Assembly: GCA_965116625.1 (NCBI GenBank)
Contig: OZ220717.1
Span: 62,001 to 126,000 of the forward strand
DNA: 64,000 nucleotides
Origin: VXNE01 sp965116625
GTDB taxonomy: Bacteria; Pseudomonadota; Gammaproteobacteria; Pseudomonadales; Azotimanducaceae
Direction of reading: 5' to 3'
The position numbers were made by a program, and so were the translations under genes. This document shows positions 26,801-35,088 of the stretch, piece after piece. Positions within the stretch are counted from its first letter, which is position 1; each line of letters opens with the position of its first letter. The notes under the pieces are model-generated. The model worked only from the letters and a program-made list of their open reading frames with translations. It did no database searches and was not told the origin of the DNA.

Positions 26801-27065
26801 AGAAGGTCTTCCGGATGCGCCACACATGGCCGTCGTCGTCCTCGAACGTCACACTTACGTCGGGCGGCTCTTGGGCATTCCAGTCCTTTAGCGCGCTCGC
26901 CAGGGAAGACGTAGCGGACAACAGAAACGCCGCACGCAAGGCCGTCACCAACGTCGACTTGCCGAGCTCATTGGGACCATGCAGGACGTTGAAGCCCCGA
27001 TGCAGGTCCACCGCCGCCTCGGCGATCCCCGCGCAGTGGCGAACCTCGATACGGCGGATCCACAT
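23898..27065 (-). CDS. SMC/SbcC/YhaN-like coiled-coil ATPase, third gene of a helicase-nuclease-ATPase operon
   Basis: 1055 residues. N-terminal half-site: IEVRHCAGIAEAAVDLHRGFNVLHGPNELGKSTL (Walker A about 31-38). Residues of about 190-880 are highly charged Ala/Glu/Arg heptads with a break near the middle, i.e. a long antiparallel coiled coil. C-terminal half-site: signature LSVGTREQIALVLRVAIAEAL and Walker B FLVLDDQLTQTDD. The Asp-Asp-Gln in place of Asp-Glu is closer to YhaN-type ATPases than to SbcC. It follows the phosphoesterase gene by 3 bases, so the pair is a Mre11-Rad50-like (SbcCD/YhaNO) nuclease. It is coupled to a SNF2 helicase, which ordinary sbcDC loci lack. Confidence 0.85.
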   Translation of the reverse strand: MWIRRIEVRHCAGIAEAAVDLHRGFNVLHGPNELGKSTLVTALRAAFLLSATSSLASALKDWNAQEPPDVSVTFEDDDGHVWRIRKTFSGSGGKAFLDTSRDAEHFDVDARGREVDGKLQEILRWGIEAPGGRGRRGVPSSLITTALLPDQSDVEAILGRSLADDADDSGRDRLAEALHAIAEDPRFKQIVDVVQAKVDEAFTPTGRKKTGKASPWRGLTDDRRRAEEWQRDVRRQSEETAAVRARIDEVGGKLFNSRAERDRLRDAIALNDARVAAETALETAEETFMAAEATIGRLKANEKAVDEAKDELQSLAAKRKELAETLADTTTRAEAARARVRELESDDAEQRRGLREQRLENVRLELQQKVTAQTSRVEKATEIRDLRTVIEANTQDIERLEAALAKKRDLLTQDAAGNARDEKRIEALRLKRLVAWYRAAVASMEALEKERVDALELSRRATAGEAQAVALRDEAASLDAPDEAELARLRAAEEEARFAAAKLSVGLTAELTLESAIETTVDVDGDVRTLTPEAGTPTEFEAERELAIVLPGVATLHMHGGSRDLKGEAAAAEARWEAASGAAFGRTGCTSLHELIALHQRAEALRSQADELAREAEAAGLRAEGLNVIEQRLATARAEHDRHASDLAERLDARQTVDELIATFDAPLDDAALGSEIETLQVSLQERRSLSERRAFQIDGDVRELDEKRTRRKEQEERFGERSAALEDWKAVLESAEEEHGRLSRGLADVDTELEELRTEAAEEVGEARRSLEVLTETQTQQQAKHEDAVRALAEKRTELARLEGETPLLRESAMGLDLDALRTVRDEARKALQALPPMEEEGADSAAMREKAQLADRSVQEFEAELRRAEGALEQTGGQQLDEQREQALEAAEALARREQELELDYQAWQLLQQTLSEAEKDGVAHLGSALVKPVSERIAGLTAGRYSELALGPQLDASGIEMRGVEREFGTLSVGTREQIALVLRVAIAEALGTFLVLDDQLTQTDDTRMKWMRRLLAQAAGGSQVIVLTCHPLDYESPDHVVDLRTVLSRSD

Positions 27066-27068
27066 GGC

Positions 27069-28205
27069 TCAGGCCGCTTCCGTTTCCTTGACGAGCCGGT
27101 AGAGGTGATGGAGGGCGCGCCCGACAACCTCGGGTTCCGTCGCCGCCTTCGCCCGGAGCCGATCCACGGTATCGCGGACAGCCTCTGGCAGGTTCGCTCC
27201 GAACTCGATGGGCGCATCCGCCGCCAGCCTGAATCGTTCACGGTTCACTGTCAGGACACCCACGCGTGGGCTGGCCGCCATGGAGCCGGACAGTTCGCCG
27301 AGCAGGCGCTCCACCTCGTCGTACTCGGCCATCGGGACCTCCATGTCGAGGATGAGGCGCAACACGGTGCGACGAAGGTGCGAGTCGGCGAGGAGCGCCC
27401 TCAAGGCCGGTACCGACGTGCAGGTCTCCTCTCGCCAGATCCAGCGTCCCACTGGCTCACGACGGACCATGGCACGTCGGCGCCGATCGCGGGGAAAGAA
27501 CACGAGGGCGACGTTGCCCGTGTCGCGTTCGCCGAAGTTGGTCGCTTCCGGCGCGCCCGGATACACGGTAGGCACCGCGGCTGCTGGTTCGACTTCGCGA
27601 AAAGCGTGCGTGTCGCCAATGGCGAGATAGTCAAGGCCACGATCCAACGCGGTTCCCGTGGCGATGGGGAAGTTCGTCTGGTGACCCTCTATGTCAAAGG
27701 TCTGACCGTGTACAAGCCCGATCCGAATGCGGTCGTCGCCCTCCTTACGCTCCGGCAAGGATCGCGCGAGGTCGGTCTGCCCCGCCCTCGACGTGCATGG
27801 ACTAGCGATCACCACCGCGTTTTCGCCCACGGACAGTTCCCAGCCCTGGCGATCCACGATGTGTACATACGCAGGCAAGCCGGCGCGGAACGGGTGGGAG
27901 GCGTCGTATAGCGAGTTCGGCGTTAGCGGGTCGTGGTTTCCCGGCAACAGGATCACTGGCCGGGTCCAGTCGCGGCGCGTGAACTCGCGCAGTACACCGT
28001 CCCACCACGGCTCGTCAGGAGACGGATCGTCGAAGAGATCGCCTGCGCACAGTACGGCGTCAACGTTCCGGCTCTCCGCGAGATCCAGGATCCGCCCGAC
28101 GGCCTCGAGCCGCGCGCGAGTAAGCTGCTGTTCCTGGTCGCGCTCGAAAGCGGGGAAACGGCGCCCGAGGTGCCAGTCGGCCGTGTGCAACAGCGTCAAC
28201 GCCAC
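27069..28205 (-). CDS. SbcD/YhaO-like calcineurin-type metallophosphoesterase
   Basis: About 378 residues. Phosphoesterase motifs are in order: LLHTADWHLGRR (D-x-H), CAGDLFDD, LLPGNHDPLT, LVHGQTFD and IGDTHAF. This is the Mre11/SbcD nuclease core; the C-terminal part would contact the coiled-coil ATPase encoded next. The GTG at 28205 is preferred as start because AGGAG lies about 6 bases before it and homologues begin right at the LLHTADWH strand. A GTG at 28238 that overlaps the helicase stop (GTGA) is the alternative. Either way the gene is translationally linked to the helicase. Confidence 0.87.
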   Translation of the reverse strand: MALTLLHTADWHLGRRFPAFERDQEQQLTRARLEAVGRILDLAESRNVDAVLCAGDLFDDPSPDEPWWDGVLREFTRRDWTRPVILLPGNHDPLTPNSLYDASHPFRAGLPAYVHIVDRQGWELSVGENAVVIASPCTSRAGQTDLARSLPERKEGDDRIRIGLVHGQTFDIEGHQTNFPIATGTALDRGLDYLAIGDTHAFREVEPAAAVPTVYPGAPEATNFGERDTGNVALVFFPRDRRRRAMVRREPVGRWIWREETCTSVPALRALLADSHLRRTVLRLILDMEVPMAEYDEVERLLGELSGSMAASPRVGVLTVNRERFRLAADAPIEFGANLPEAVRDTVDRLRAKAATEPEVVGRALHHLYRLVKETEAA

Positions 28206-28234
28206 GTCGTACTCCTGTACGAGCGCAAGGTCGG

Positions 28235-31177
28235 TCACGCGATCTCGAACGCGGCTACAAGCAGGCGTTCGATCCTAGGTGAGGCATAAAGCCGGCTGTG
28301 CGCTTGGCGGCGGGCACGTTCGTAGGTATCGTCGTTCCTCGCCTCCAGTGCCTCGATCTGCAGGTTGATGCGCTCGAGTTCGGTCTCCGCAGCACGAACC
28401 TGGGTGTCCGCCCGACCCCGCTGCTCGGCACCCATTGCGCGGTCTCGGGCATTCTCCGCCGCAACGAGTCGTTGCTGCTGTCGCTCCCGCGCACGACGGA
28501 GCACGAGCGTCCGGTCCGCGAGGTACCGGTCGAGCTGATCCATGGTGTCACGAAAGTTCGACTCGTCCCCGCTCGCCAATTCGTGGCGATCAAAGAACAG
28601 CTCCTCGTCAACGACTTCCTCAAGGTCCTCTTGGGTCACATGGAGCGGCGGATCGAACGGTGGAACGTCCTCGCAGGGCTGGCGGATGAGATCGAGCGCG
28701 GCTTCTGCAGGGCGAAGCACTTCGGCGTCCTCAAATACCGCCGTCACACGCAGCCTGTCCTCCCGCTCGAAACCGTGGTGCGCGATCCGCGTCAGCGCCA
28801 TGCGCCCGCGGCGACCCCTGAGTCCCCACAGTGCAGGAGGAGCATTCAGACCAAGGTCGAATCGCACCCGAAAGTCCGTTCCCGCACCACGTGCCTCGGC
28901 AACCGCCGCTGCAATCAGCGGATGGGAGAGGTGGATGGTATCGATGCCGTTCCCTGCCCTGCCGCCGACAGCCACCGACACCCCGCCAGCAAGGCCCGCC
29001 GGCAAACGCGCGGAAGCACCAATATGGACAACCCGCCGTTCGTCACGCTTGTCGGCGCTCCACGGCACCTCGGCCGCGTCCAAGTACGCCGTGAGCATCC
29101 GCTCGAGTTCGGCGTCCAAGTTAGCGAGTTCCGCTGTCAAGTCCGTCCGAATGCGTCGGAACACATCACGCACGGAGTTGTCGAGGCCAGTCTCGATGAG
29201 GCCGACGGTGCGCTCCCGAACGCGCTCGAGTGCTTGTCGGCGACCTTCCATCGACTCGCCGAGGCGGCGCAATTCCTCCTCTACCTCCGCAACCGAGCGC
29301 GCCCGTTCCCAGATGCGGCGAAGTTCGCCCTCGAAGTTCGGACCCAACGCTGACACCAGCTCCTGGGAGGCGTCAGATCGCGGGGTCTGTAGCACGACGT
29401 CGGACATGTCGAGGACGTCGCCGAAGAGGTCAAGCTTCGTGCTGAGGATGTCGAACGTAAGCCGCTGCGCCTGGTTGTCGCGGGCGAGAAAGTTGATGAC
29501 GGTAACGTCTCGCTTCTGCCCATAGCGGTGGCAACGGCCGATCCGCTGCTCGATCCGTTGCGGATTCCAGGGCAGGTCGTAATTGATGACGGTGTCGCAG
29601 AACTGTAGGTTCAACCCTTTCGCCCCCGCTTCCGACGAGATCATAACCGTGGAGCGCTGACGGAACTCGTCAACAAGCGCGAGGCGTACAGCTACCGATG
29701 TGCTCGGCACCCGAGCGCCGTGGCGATTGGCGTCGCGCCAAGTGTCGAGGGCCGCCCGAGCCCGCGCCGAGTCGTTGTTGCCCCGGAACAGCGTGATGTC
29801 CTCGTCGCGCAGCTCCGTCTGTTCGAGAAGGAGCTCACGTAGGTAGTCCTGGGTCGTCAGAGACTCGGTGAAGATCACGACCTTGCGCCGGTCCGCAGGC
29901 CGCGCCATGACCATACGCACGGCTTGGACGAGACTCGCTGCCTTGCTGTCCCGGGGCAACGCCCGGGCGCGTCGGACGAAGTCCTCGACCCGTTCGAGTT
30001 CGCCTCGAACCGCCTCAGTCTCAAGCGCAAGCGGCGGCATCGGAGGCGTAGTCATCTCGGTTCCGCCGTCGTCGATGTCGTCCTCTTCCTCAAGGTCGAG
30101 CAAGAAATCCGCCGCGACCCTCTCACTAGCATCGCCATCCCCTAGCATTCCGCGCAATCTGGACGCGACCCGGTCCAGGCTCTCAGCCAACGCCGGGATT
30201 GACGAAGCCATGCGACGGTGAAAGCCGAGCAGGAGCAACTGGCGGGCGCTCCCTCTAAAGGCATGCAGGGTTGGCGACAGTAGGTAGTCGGTGACGTCGT
30301 CATAGAGCGCCCGCTCGTCCGGGCTCATTCGGTACTCGAAGAGCTGCGCGCGTCGCCCCACGAAGGGCCTGTCCAGAAACTCCTGTGCCTGCCGACGGAG
30401 AGTGCGCTGAACCACGGTGGCGAGCCGCTGCCTCAGTTCTTCCGACTGGTGAGCGGCGACGCCACGACCATCGTCGGCGCAGAAAACACCCTCGAATACG
30501 GGCTTGTCCCCCAGCAGCGTGCCGCTCGGATCGACGTATTGGACGAGCCCCCAGAGTTCGCGCAAGGAGTTCTGGATCGGCGTCGCCGTCAGGAGAAGCA
30601 CAGGCGATGCACTGATCACCCGCCGGACTCGGTGCGCCATGAGCGCCTGCGGGCTTTCCTCGTCGTAGATGCCAGCTCGGTCGTACCGGCGGTGAATCGC
30701 GGCGAAGACTTCGTGCGCCTCATCGATTAGGCAGAGATCCCACGGCGCGGCCGCGAGGCGCGATGCTCCCGCCTCGCCACCTGCGTATTCGCGCCCCGCA
30801 AGGAACACGCCCTTCCCTTCGGTGTCGACCGAAGGATCTGCAGCCTCAAGGGCCTCGATGTCGAAGAGATCGATAAGCTCGGCCTGCCACTGGCCGAGGA
30901 GCGGGCGCGGAACCACAATAAGGATCCGTGTCGCGCCCTCTGCGAGTAGTTGGGCTATCACGAGACCTGCCTCGATCGTCTTGCCGAGTCCGACTTCGTC
31001 CGCAAGGATGCAGCCGCCTTCCGGAATCCGTCGCAGGGCGAACATCACCGCGTCGATCTGGTGGGGATTCGGATCCACGCGCCCGCGTCGCTGGGATGAC
31101 ACTTGGCGGCGGCGCTCGCCCGACCGACGCTGACGGACGAGATCTTCGGCGTAATAGCGACGATGAATAGGGTGCAT
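28235..31177 (-). CDS. SNF2/RapA-like DEAD/H-box helicase, first gene of the operon
   Basis: 980 residues. Motif I LADEVGLGKTIEAGL (about 58-72), motif II LIDEAHEVF (152-155 are DEAH), motif III LLTATPIQNSLRELWGL, then the second RecA lobe with KVVIFTESLTTQDYLRELL, SSEAGAKGLNLQFCDTVINYD and motif VI RIEQRIGRCHRYGQKRDVTV. The C-terminal third is RapA/HepA-like, with a coiled coil near the end. Such enzymes translocate on duplex DNA and displace proteins. It is the promoter-proximal gene, followed by the phosphoesterase and ATPase, and is divergent from mcrB. Helicase plus Mre11-Rad50-like nuclease suggests a DNA-tracking and cutting machine for defence; function is inferred. Confidence 0.87.
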   Translation of the reverse strand: MHPIHRRYYAEDLVRQRRSGERRRQVSSQRRGRVDPNPHQIDAVMFALRRIPEGGCILADEVGLGKTIEAGLVIAQLLAEGATRILIVVPRPLLGQWQAELIDLFDIEALEAADPSVDTEGKGVFLAGREYAGGEAGASRLAAAPWDLCLIDEAHEVFAAIHRRYDRAGIYDEESPQALMAHRVRRVISASPVLLLTATPIQNSLRELWGLVQYVDPSGTLLGDKPVFEGVFCADDGRGVAAHQSEELRQRLATVVQRTLRRQAQEFLDRPFVGRRAQLFEYRMSPDERALYDDVTDYLLSPTLHAFRGSARQLLLLGFHRRMASSIPALAESLDRVASRLRGMLGDGDASERVAADFLLDLEEEDDIDDGGTEMTTPPMPPLALETEAVRGELERVEDFVRRARALPRDSKAASLVQAVRMVMARPADRRKVVIFTESLTTQDYLRELLLEQTELRDEDITLFRGNNDSARARAALDTWRDANRHGARVPSTSVAVRLALVDEFRQRSTVMISSEAGAKGLNLQFCDTVINYDLPWNPQRIEQRIGRCHRYGQKRDVTVINFLARDNQAQRLTFDILSTKLDLFGDVLDMSDVVLQTPRSDASQELVSALGPNFEGELRRIWERARSVAEVEEELRRLGESMEGRRQALERVRERTVGLIETGLDNSVRDVFRRIRTDLTAELANLDAELERMLTAYLDAAEVPWSADKRDERRVVHIGASARLPAGLAGGVSVAVGGRAGNGIDTIHLSHPLIAAAVAEARGAGTDFRVRFDLGLNAPPALWGLRGRRGRMALTRIAHHGFEREDRLRVTAVFEDAEVLRPAEAALDLIRQPCEDVPPFDPPLHVTQEDLEEVVDEELFFDRHELASGDESNFRDTMDQLDRYLADRTLVLRRARERQQQRLVAAENARDRAMGAEQRGRADTQVRAAETELERINLQIEALEARNDDTYERARRQAHSRLYASPRIERLLVAAFEIA

Positions 31178-31426
31178 GGGCGGAGCGCCAGTCTATCTGG
31201 TCGGGGACATCGTCGAAAGGCGCATTGCTCTGTTCCAAGCACCATCGCACATGGCGGCACACGATCAGGCGAGTACGTTGCAGGCGCATCAAAAAGGGCA
31301 TCGGATACGCATAGCCCAAAGGCGCGGATGACTGTCCGCACTCCAGAGCGTAGTAGACAACAGACTGGTCGGCGTATTTCAGTTGGCCCAGAATTGTGTC
31401 CGTGCCAGGGAACACGAGAGGCGCGG
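31178..31426. promoter_or_regulatory. Shared divergent promoter region between the SNF2 operon and mcrBC
   Basis: About 250 bases separating two outward-facing defence operons. No gene is convincing here. Both transcripts must start in it, so co-regulation is possible. I saw no strong palindrome and no promoter hexamers good enough to place. Confidence 0.4.
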
Positions 31427-33763
31427 ATGCGACAGGACGACTTTAGGCGGTGGCTGGAACAACAGGAGTACAAACCGAGGAGCACTCAGACTGCCTTATC
31501 CGACGCAAGGCGGGTTGAAAAGTACTACGGAGATCTCGACAACGCGTACGATGTGGACGAGCTTCGGAGCGTGCTGGAAGAGCTTGAGTACACCCGAGCC
31601 GACGAACAGCGCAAACGCCCGAATCCTTCGAAGATTCGAATAGCCGCCCCGAGTCCGTACCATAATCTTCAGAGCTGCAAGGCTGCAGTCAGGAGGTACT
31701 GTAAGTTCCGCAAGACGGAGGAGTTGGAAAGGACGTTCGTTTTCCAGTGGGACAAATACCTGCGCGCGGCAAACAAGCTGATCGAGGATGGAACCCTTGA
31801 TGACGAGGAGGGATACAAGGAACGCATTGCCGACACAATGGCGGCGGTCCGAACGGCGTTGCTTGCGGGCGACGAAAACTGGTCGACTCTCCTCACCGCG
31901 GCCGTGCGGGACGGCGAGAACAATCTAATCGCCTGGCGGGACAAGGCGAAGATCGTCGACTGGATCGAGGAGGACGCGGCGACGACCGAGCGCGCCCTCT
32001 CTGAGATGTGGTCAGAGGAAGGCGAAAAGCCACTTGTCGACCGCGTGAGGTCATTCGACAGCAAGCTGCCGGAGCATGTCTTCACGGAGGGCCGTCGAAC
32101 GGCACGGCTCGACTTGGCATCCTACCTCATGATGGCGATGCCCGAGGAACGCCTACCGCCGATCAAGCTCACCGTCTTCGAGCGCACCTACACGCGACTG
32201 GGATATCCGGCATCGGATGAGGAAGATGACGTGAGCGGGCGCTACGGCCACGCCCTCGCGTTCCTGGATCGTGTCATTGCGGAGGCCAGCAGAAGGAGCA
32301 TGGGCAGGCCGAGAACACGGCTCGACGCCCAATCGGTGGTTTGGTCGCTGCAGGACGCAAGGTGGGATACAGATGACGAAGACGACGAGCTAACCGGACC
32401 TTCAACACCAAGACGAAACTCGGGCCGTGCGCTCAATACGATCCTGTACGGCCCGCCGGGCACAGGGAAGACATACATAACTGTCGAAAGGTGCGTGGCC
32501 ATCTGCGATGGCCACGCACCGAACAGGCACGAAGATGTGCGCCGACGCTATGAGGAGTTGGAGGGCGAGGGTCGGGTCGAGTTCGTGACGTTTCACCAAT
32601 CCTACGGCTACGAGGAGTTCGTGGAAGGCATCCGGCCCATCGAGGAAGACGGCCAAGTCGTCTATCGAGTGGAGCCAGGGATACTCAGGGTGCTCGCCGA
32701 CGACGCACGGAACGCATCGAATTCAAAGGTGCCCGCACGTCCTGAGAAGACGGGGGTCGAACTGTTGACGGGCGACCTGGCGCTGCCGCACATCGAAGGG
32801 TCCGTGAGGACTGCGAAGTACGCCTTGGGGAGCACTTACGACCCCAAGCCCAAACTAGACAGCATCATTGACTGCGTCTACCGCGCGTTGCGCGAATTTG
32901 GCCAGCCGATGACTGGGGACGAAGTAGTGGCCAGAGTGCGCGGTTTCACCCGGCCGCGAACCGGCGAGGTAATGGACGACGGCGCGATCGCCTCCACGCT
33001 GCGTTGGTTGGTGGGCGAAGAGCGGCTTCACGTTGTCGCGAACGGCGTCGGTACCCGGCCGACAGCGGCCGTCGACACGGACTCCAACCTGCGGGATGGG
33101 GAGTCCCCAAACTTCGTGCTCGTGATCGACGAGATCAACCGCGCCAACGTCTCGAAGGTTATGGGCGAACTCATCACGCTGCTGGAGGAAGACAAGCGGG
33201 AGGGCGCGGAGAACGAAGTGACAGTCACGCTGCCGTATTCGAGAGAGCCGTTCACACTGCCTTCCAACCTGCACATTCTCGGAACCATGAACACCGCGGA
33301 TCGGTCGATCGCCCTGCTGGATACCGCGCTGCGGCGCCGGTTCGACTTCGAGGAGATGGCGCCGGACTCCGATCTGCTGGAGGACGCCAGGGAGCGGACC
33401 GGCGTGGATTTGCCACGCGTTTTGAAGACCATGAACGAGCGTCTTGAGTATCTGGTCGATCGTGACCACCTTATCGGTCACGCTTGGCTGATGCGCGCGA
33501 AAGATCGTCGGGGACTCGACGACATCATGCGGCGGAAGATCATCCCGTTGATCGCGGAGTATTTTTACGACGACTGGCAGAAAGTCCGGGCGGTCCTGGG
33601 GAATACCGACCATTTCGTTGAGCGAGTGGCGGTAGAGGCACCTCCCGGCATCGATCCCGATATGGTTGAAGGACGCTATCGATGGTCCGTTCGACGGGAG
33701 TTCGCCGAGGACGCATACGACCGCTTGCTGGGCCGGCCCGTTACGGACGCGGCGACGGAGTAA
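31427..33763 (+). CDS. mcrB: McrB-like AAA+ GTPase of a type IV restriction system, with atypical N-terminus and insert
   Basis: 778 residues. AAA+ core: Walker A LYGPPGTGKTY (about 341-351), EFVTFHQSYGYEEFVEGI, Walker B VLVIDEINRANVSKVMGEL (about 563-580) and MNTADRSIALLDTALRRRFDF, the McrB signature. McrB hydrolyses GTP and loads McrC for cutting modified DNA. Two oddities: residues 1-90 (RRWLEQQEYKPRSTQTALSD...AAVRRYCKF) resemble the SAM-like core-binding domain of tyrosine recombinases, not a known methyl-cytosine reader. About 120 residues between the FHQSYGYEEF block and Walker B include a winged-helix-like segment (REFGQPMTGDEVVARV...GAIASTLRWLVGEERLHVV). Start ATG 31427; the frame is open further 5' without protein character. 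Confidence 0.85.
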   Translation: MRQDDFRRWLEQQEYKPRSTQTALSDARRVEKYYGDLDNAYDVDELRSVLEELEYTRADEQRKRPNPSKIRIAAPSPYHNLQSCKAAVRRYCKFRKTEELERTFVFQWDKYLRAANKLIEDGTLDDEEGYKERIADTMAAVRTALLAGDENWSTLLTAAVRDGENNLIAWRDKAKIVDWIEEDAATTERALSEMWSEEGEKPLVDRVRSFDSKLPEHVFTEGRRTARLDLASYLMMAMPEERLPPIKLTVFERTYTRLGYPASDEEDDVSGRYGHALAFLDRVIAEASRRSMGRPRTRLDAQSVVWSLQDARWDTDDEDDELTGPSTPRRNSGRALNTILYGPPGTGKTYITVERCVAICDGHAPNRHEDVRRRYEELEGEGRVEFVTFHQSYGYEEFVEGIRPIEEDGQVVYRVEPGILRVLADDARNASNSKVPARPEKTGVELLTGDLALPHIEGSVRTAKYALGSTYDPKPKLDSIIDCVYRALREFGQPMTGDEVVARVRGFTRPRTGEVMDDGAIASTLRWLVGEERLHVVANGVGTRPTAAVDTDSNLRDGESPNFVLVIDEINRANVSKVMGELITLLEEDKREGAENEVTVTLPYSREPFTLPSNLHILGTMNTADRSIALLDTALRRRFDFEEMAPDSDLLEDARERTGVDLPRVLKTMNERLEYLVDRDHLIGHAWLMRAKDRRGLDDIMRRKIIPLIAEYFYDDWQKVRAVLGNTDHFVERVAVEAPPGIDPDMVEGRYRWSVRREFAEDAYDRLLGRPVTDAATE

Positions 33764-33769
33764 TAGTCC

Positions 33770-34987
33770 GTGGGTGCCTTTACTGTTCGCGAGTGGGAGG
33801 AGCTTCCGATCGGGGAGAACGGCGTGTCCCCCGATGCCGCGAGACGATTGCACTCGTTCGCTGGGCGCGAAACACGCCGTCTGCGAGTCCCGCAACCGGT
33901 TCTCAGCATGACTGCCCGGCCCGCGCTTCGGGCCGGACAGGTCGTTGGAGTGCTTTCCGTTCCTGGAGCAAGTGTGGAGATCTTGCCCAAGATAGACGGA
34001 GAGGACGGGGCGGTGCGCCGGTCCTTGACGCGCATGCTCGCAGTCGCTTTGGGAATCTCGGTGGCGGACCGTGACACGTCGTCGATGGCGACCCAGCGGG
34101 AAGACATGCTTGAGGTACTCGTGAGGCTCTTCGCGGACAGGCTGCTGGTGTCGGTCAGGCGGGGCCTCCCGCACCGCTACCGCAGGCGTGAAGAGAACTT
34201 GGCTTTGTTGCGGGGAAAGCTGGACATCCGTCACCAGTTGCTGCGGAACACCACGCGCGCCGACCGGTTGGCTTGCGCCTATGACGAGCTGTCCGTGGAC
34301 ACGCCGCTGAACCGGGTACTGAGAGCGGCGGTCCAGCGCTTGGCGGCGGTGACCCGCATCGCGGAGAACCGTCGCAGGCTCGGCGAACTCGCGGCCCGGC
34401 TGGAGTTCGTCGGAGAGAGTGCGGACCCTCTCGGGGAGCCGGTACGTCTGGACCGCACCAACGCGGCGTTCCACAGGCTGCACGCACTCGCCCGGCTGTT
34501 CCTCGCAGGGGACTGGCAGGGCACGATGGCAGGAGCCGAGGAGGGATTCTCACTGTTGTTCGCAATGAACGACCTCTTCGAGGTATTCGTGGGACGATGC
34601 ATGCAGATTGCGCTCGCGCCGAGGTCCGTCCGTCTGCAACGACACGACCGGCATGCACTTGAAGAGGGGCCTCGGGGAGTATTCGGGCTGAAGCCCGACA
34701 TCGTCGTAGACGGAGATATAGTGGTCGACACGAAGTGGAAGCGGCTCGATCCCGGGAAGCCTAACCTCGGGGTGGCGGAGTCGGATGTCTACCAGATGTT
34801 GGCGTACGCGCGTGCCTACGGCGCCAGACATCTCGTCTTGCTGTATCCCTGGCACGAGGACTTGCCGGAGGCAGGGGTATGTCGGCAGTGGCAAGTGCCG
34901 GGGTCGTCGACGACATTTGACGTTGCGACAGTGAACATTGGCAGGCCGAATAGCATGGCATCCTCGCTTCGAGGAATCGTTCCCTAA
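33770..34987 (+). CDS. mcrC: McrC-like nuclease subunit of a type IV restriction system
   Basis: 405 residues, GTG start 6 bases after the mcrB stop. The N-terminal half has the McrC features VREWEELPIG, VGVLSVPGASVEILPKI, DRDTSSMATQREDMLEVLVRLFADRL, and HRYRRREENLALLRGKLDIRHQL. The C-terminal PD-(D/E)XK site is GLKPDIVVDGDIVVDTKWKRL (near 305-325, with D, D and K), followed by SDVYQMLAYARAYGARHLVLLYP. McrC cuts DNA once McrB has translocated to it. Which base modification is recognised cannot be said. Confidence 0.9.
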   Translation: MGAFTVREWEELPIGENGVSPDAARRLHSFAGRETRRLRVPQPVLSMTARPALRAGQVVGVLSVPGASVEILPKIDGEDGAVRRSLTRMLAVALGISVADRDTSSMATQREDMLEVLVRLFADRLLVSVRRGLPHRYRRREENLALLRGKLDIRHQLLRNTTRADRLACAYDELSVDTPLNRVLRAAVQRLAAVTRIAENRRRLGELAARLEFVGESADPLGEPVRLDRTNAAFHRLHALARLFLAGDWQGTMAGAEEGFSLLFAMNDLFEVFVGRCMQIALAPRSVRLQRHDRHALEEGPRGVFGLKPDIVVDGDIVVDTKWKRLDPGKPNLGVAESDVYQMLAYARAYGARHLVLLYPWHEDLPEAGVCRQWQVPGSSTTFDVATVNIGRPNSMASSLRGIVP

Positions 34988-35088
34988 GCCGCTTAAGGGA
35001 TCGGCGGCGGTGCGCGCTCGGCCATATTTCGATGACGCGGGTCCCTAGGCAAGGCCATGTGCGATGATGGAACGAGGGATCCTGTTGG

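Noticed and set aside
27065..27069. Calling the phosphoesterase/ATPase pair ordinary sbcDC
   Set aside because: The pair is coupled to a SNF2 helicase, lies in a defence island, and the ATPase Walker B is DDQ and not DE; a housekeeping sbcDC would not be expected here.
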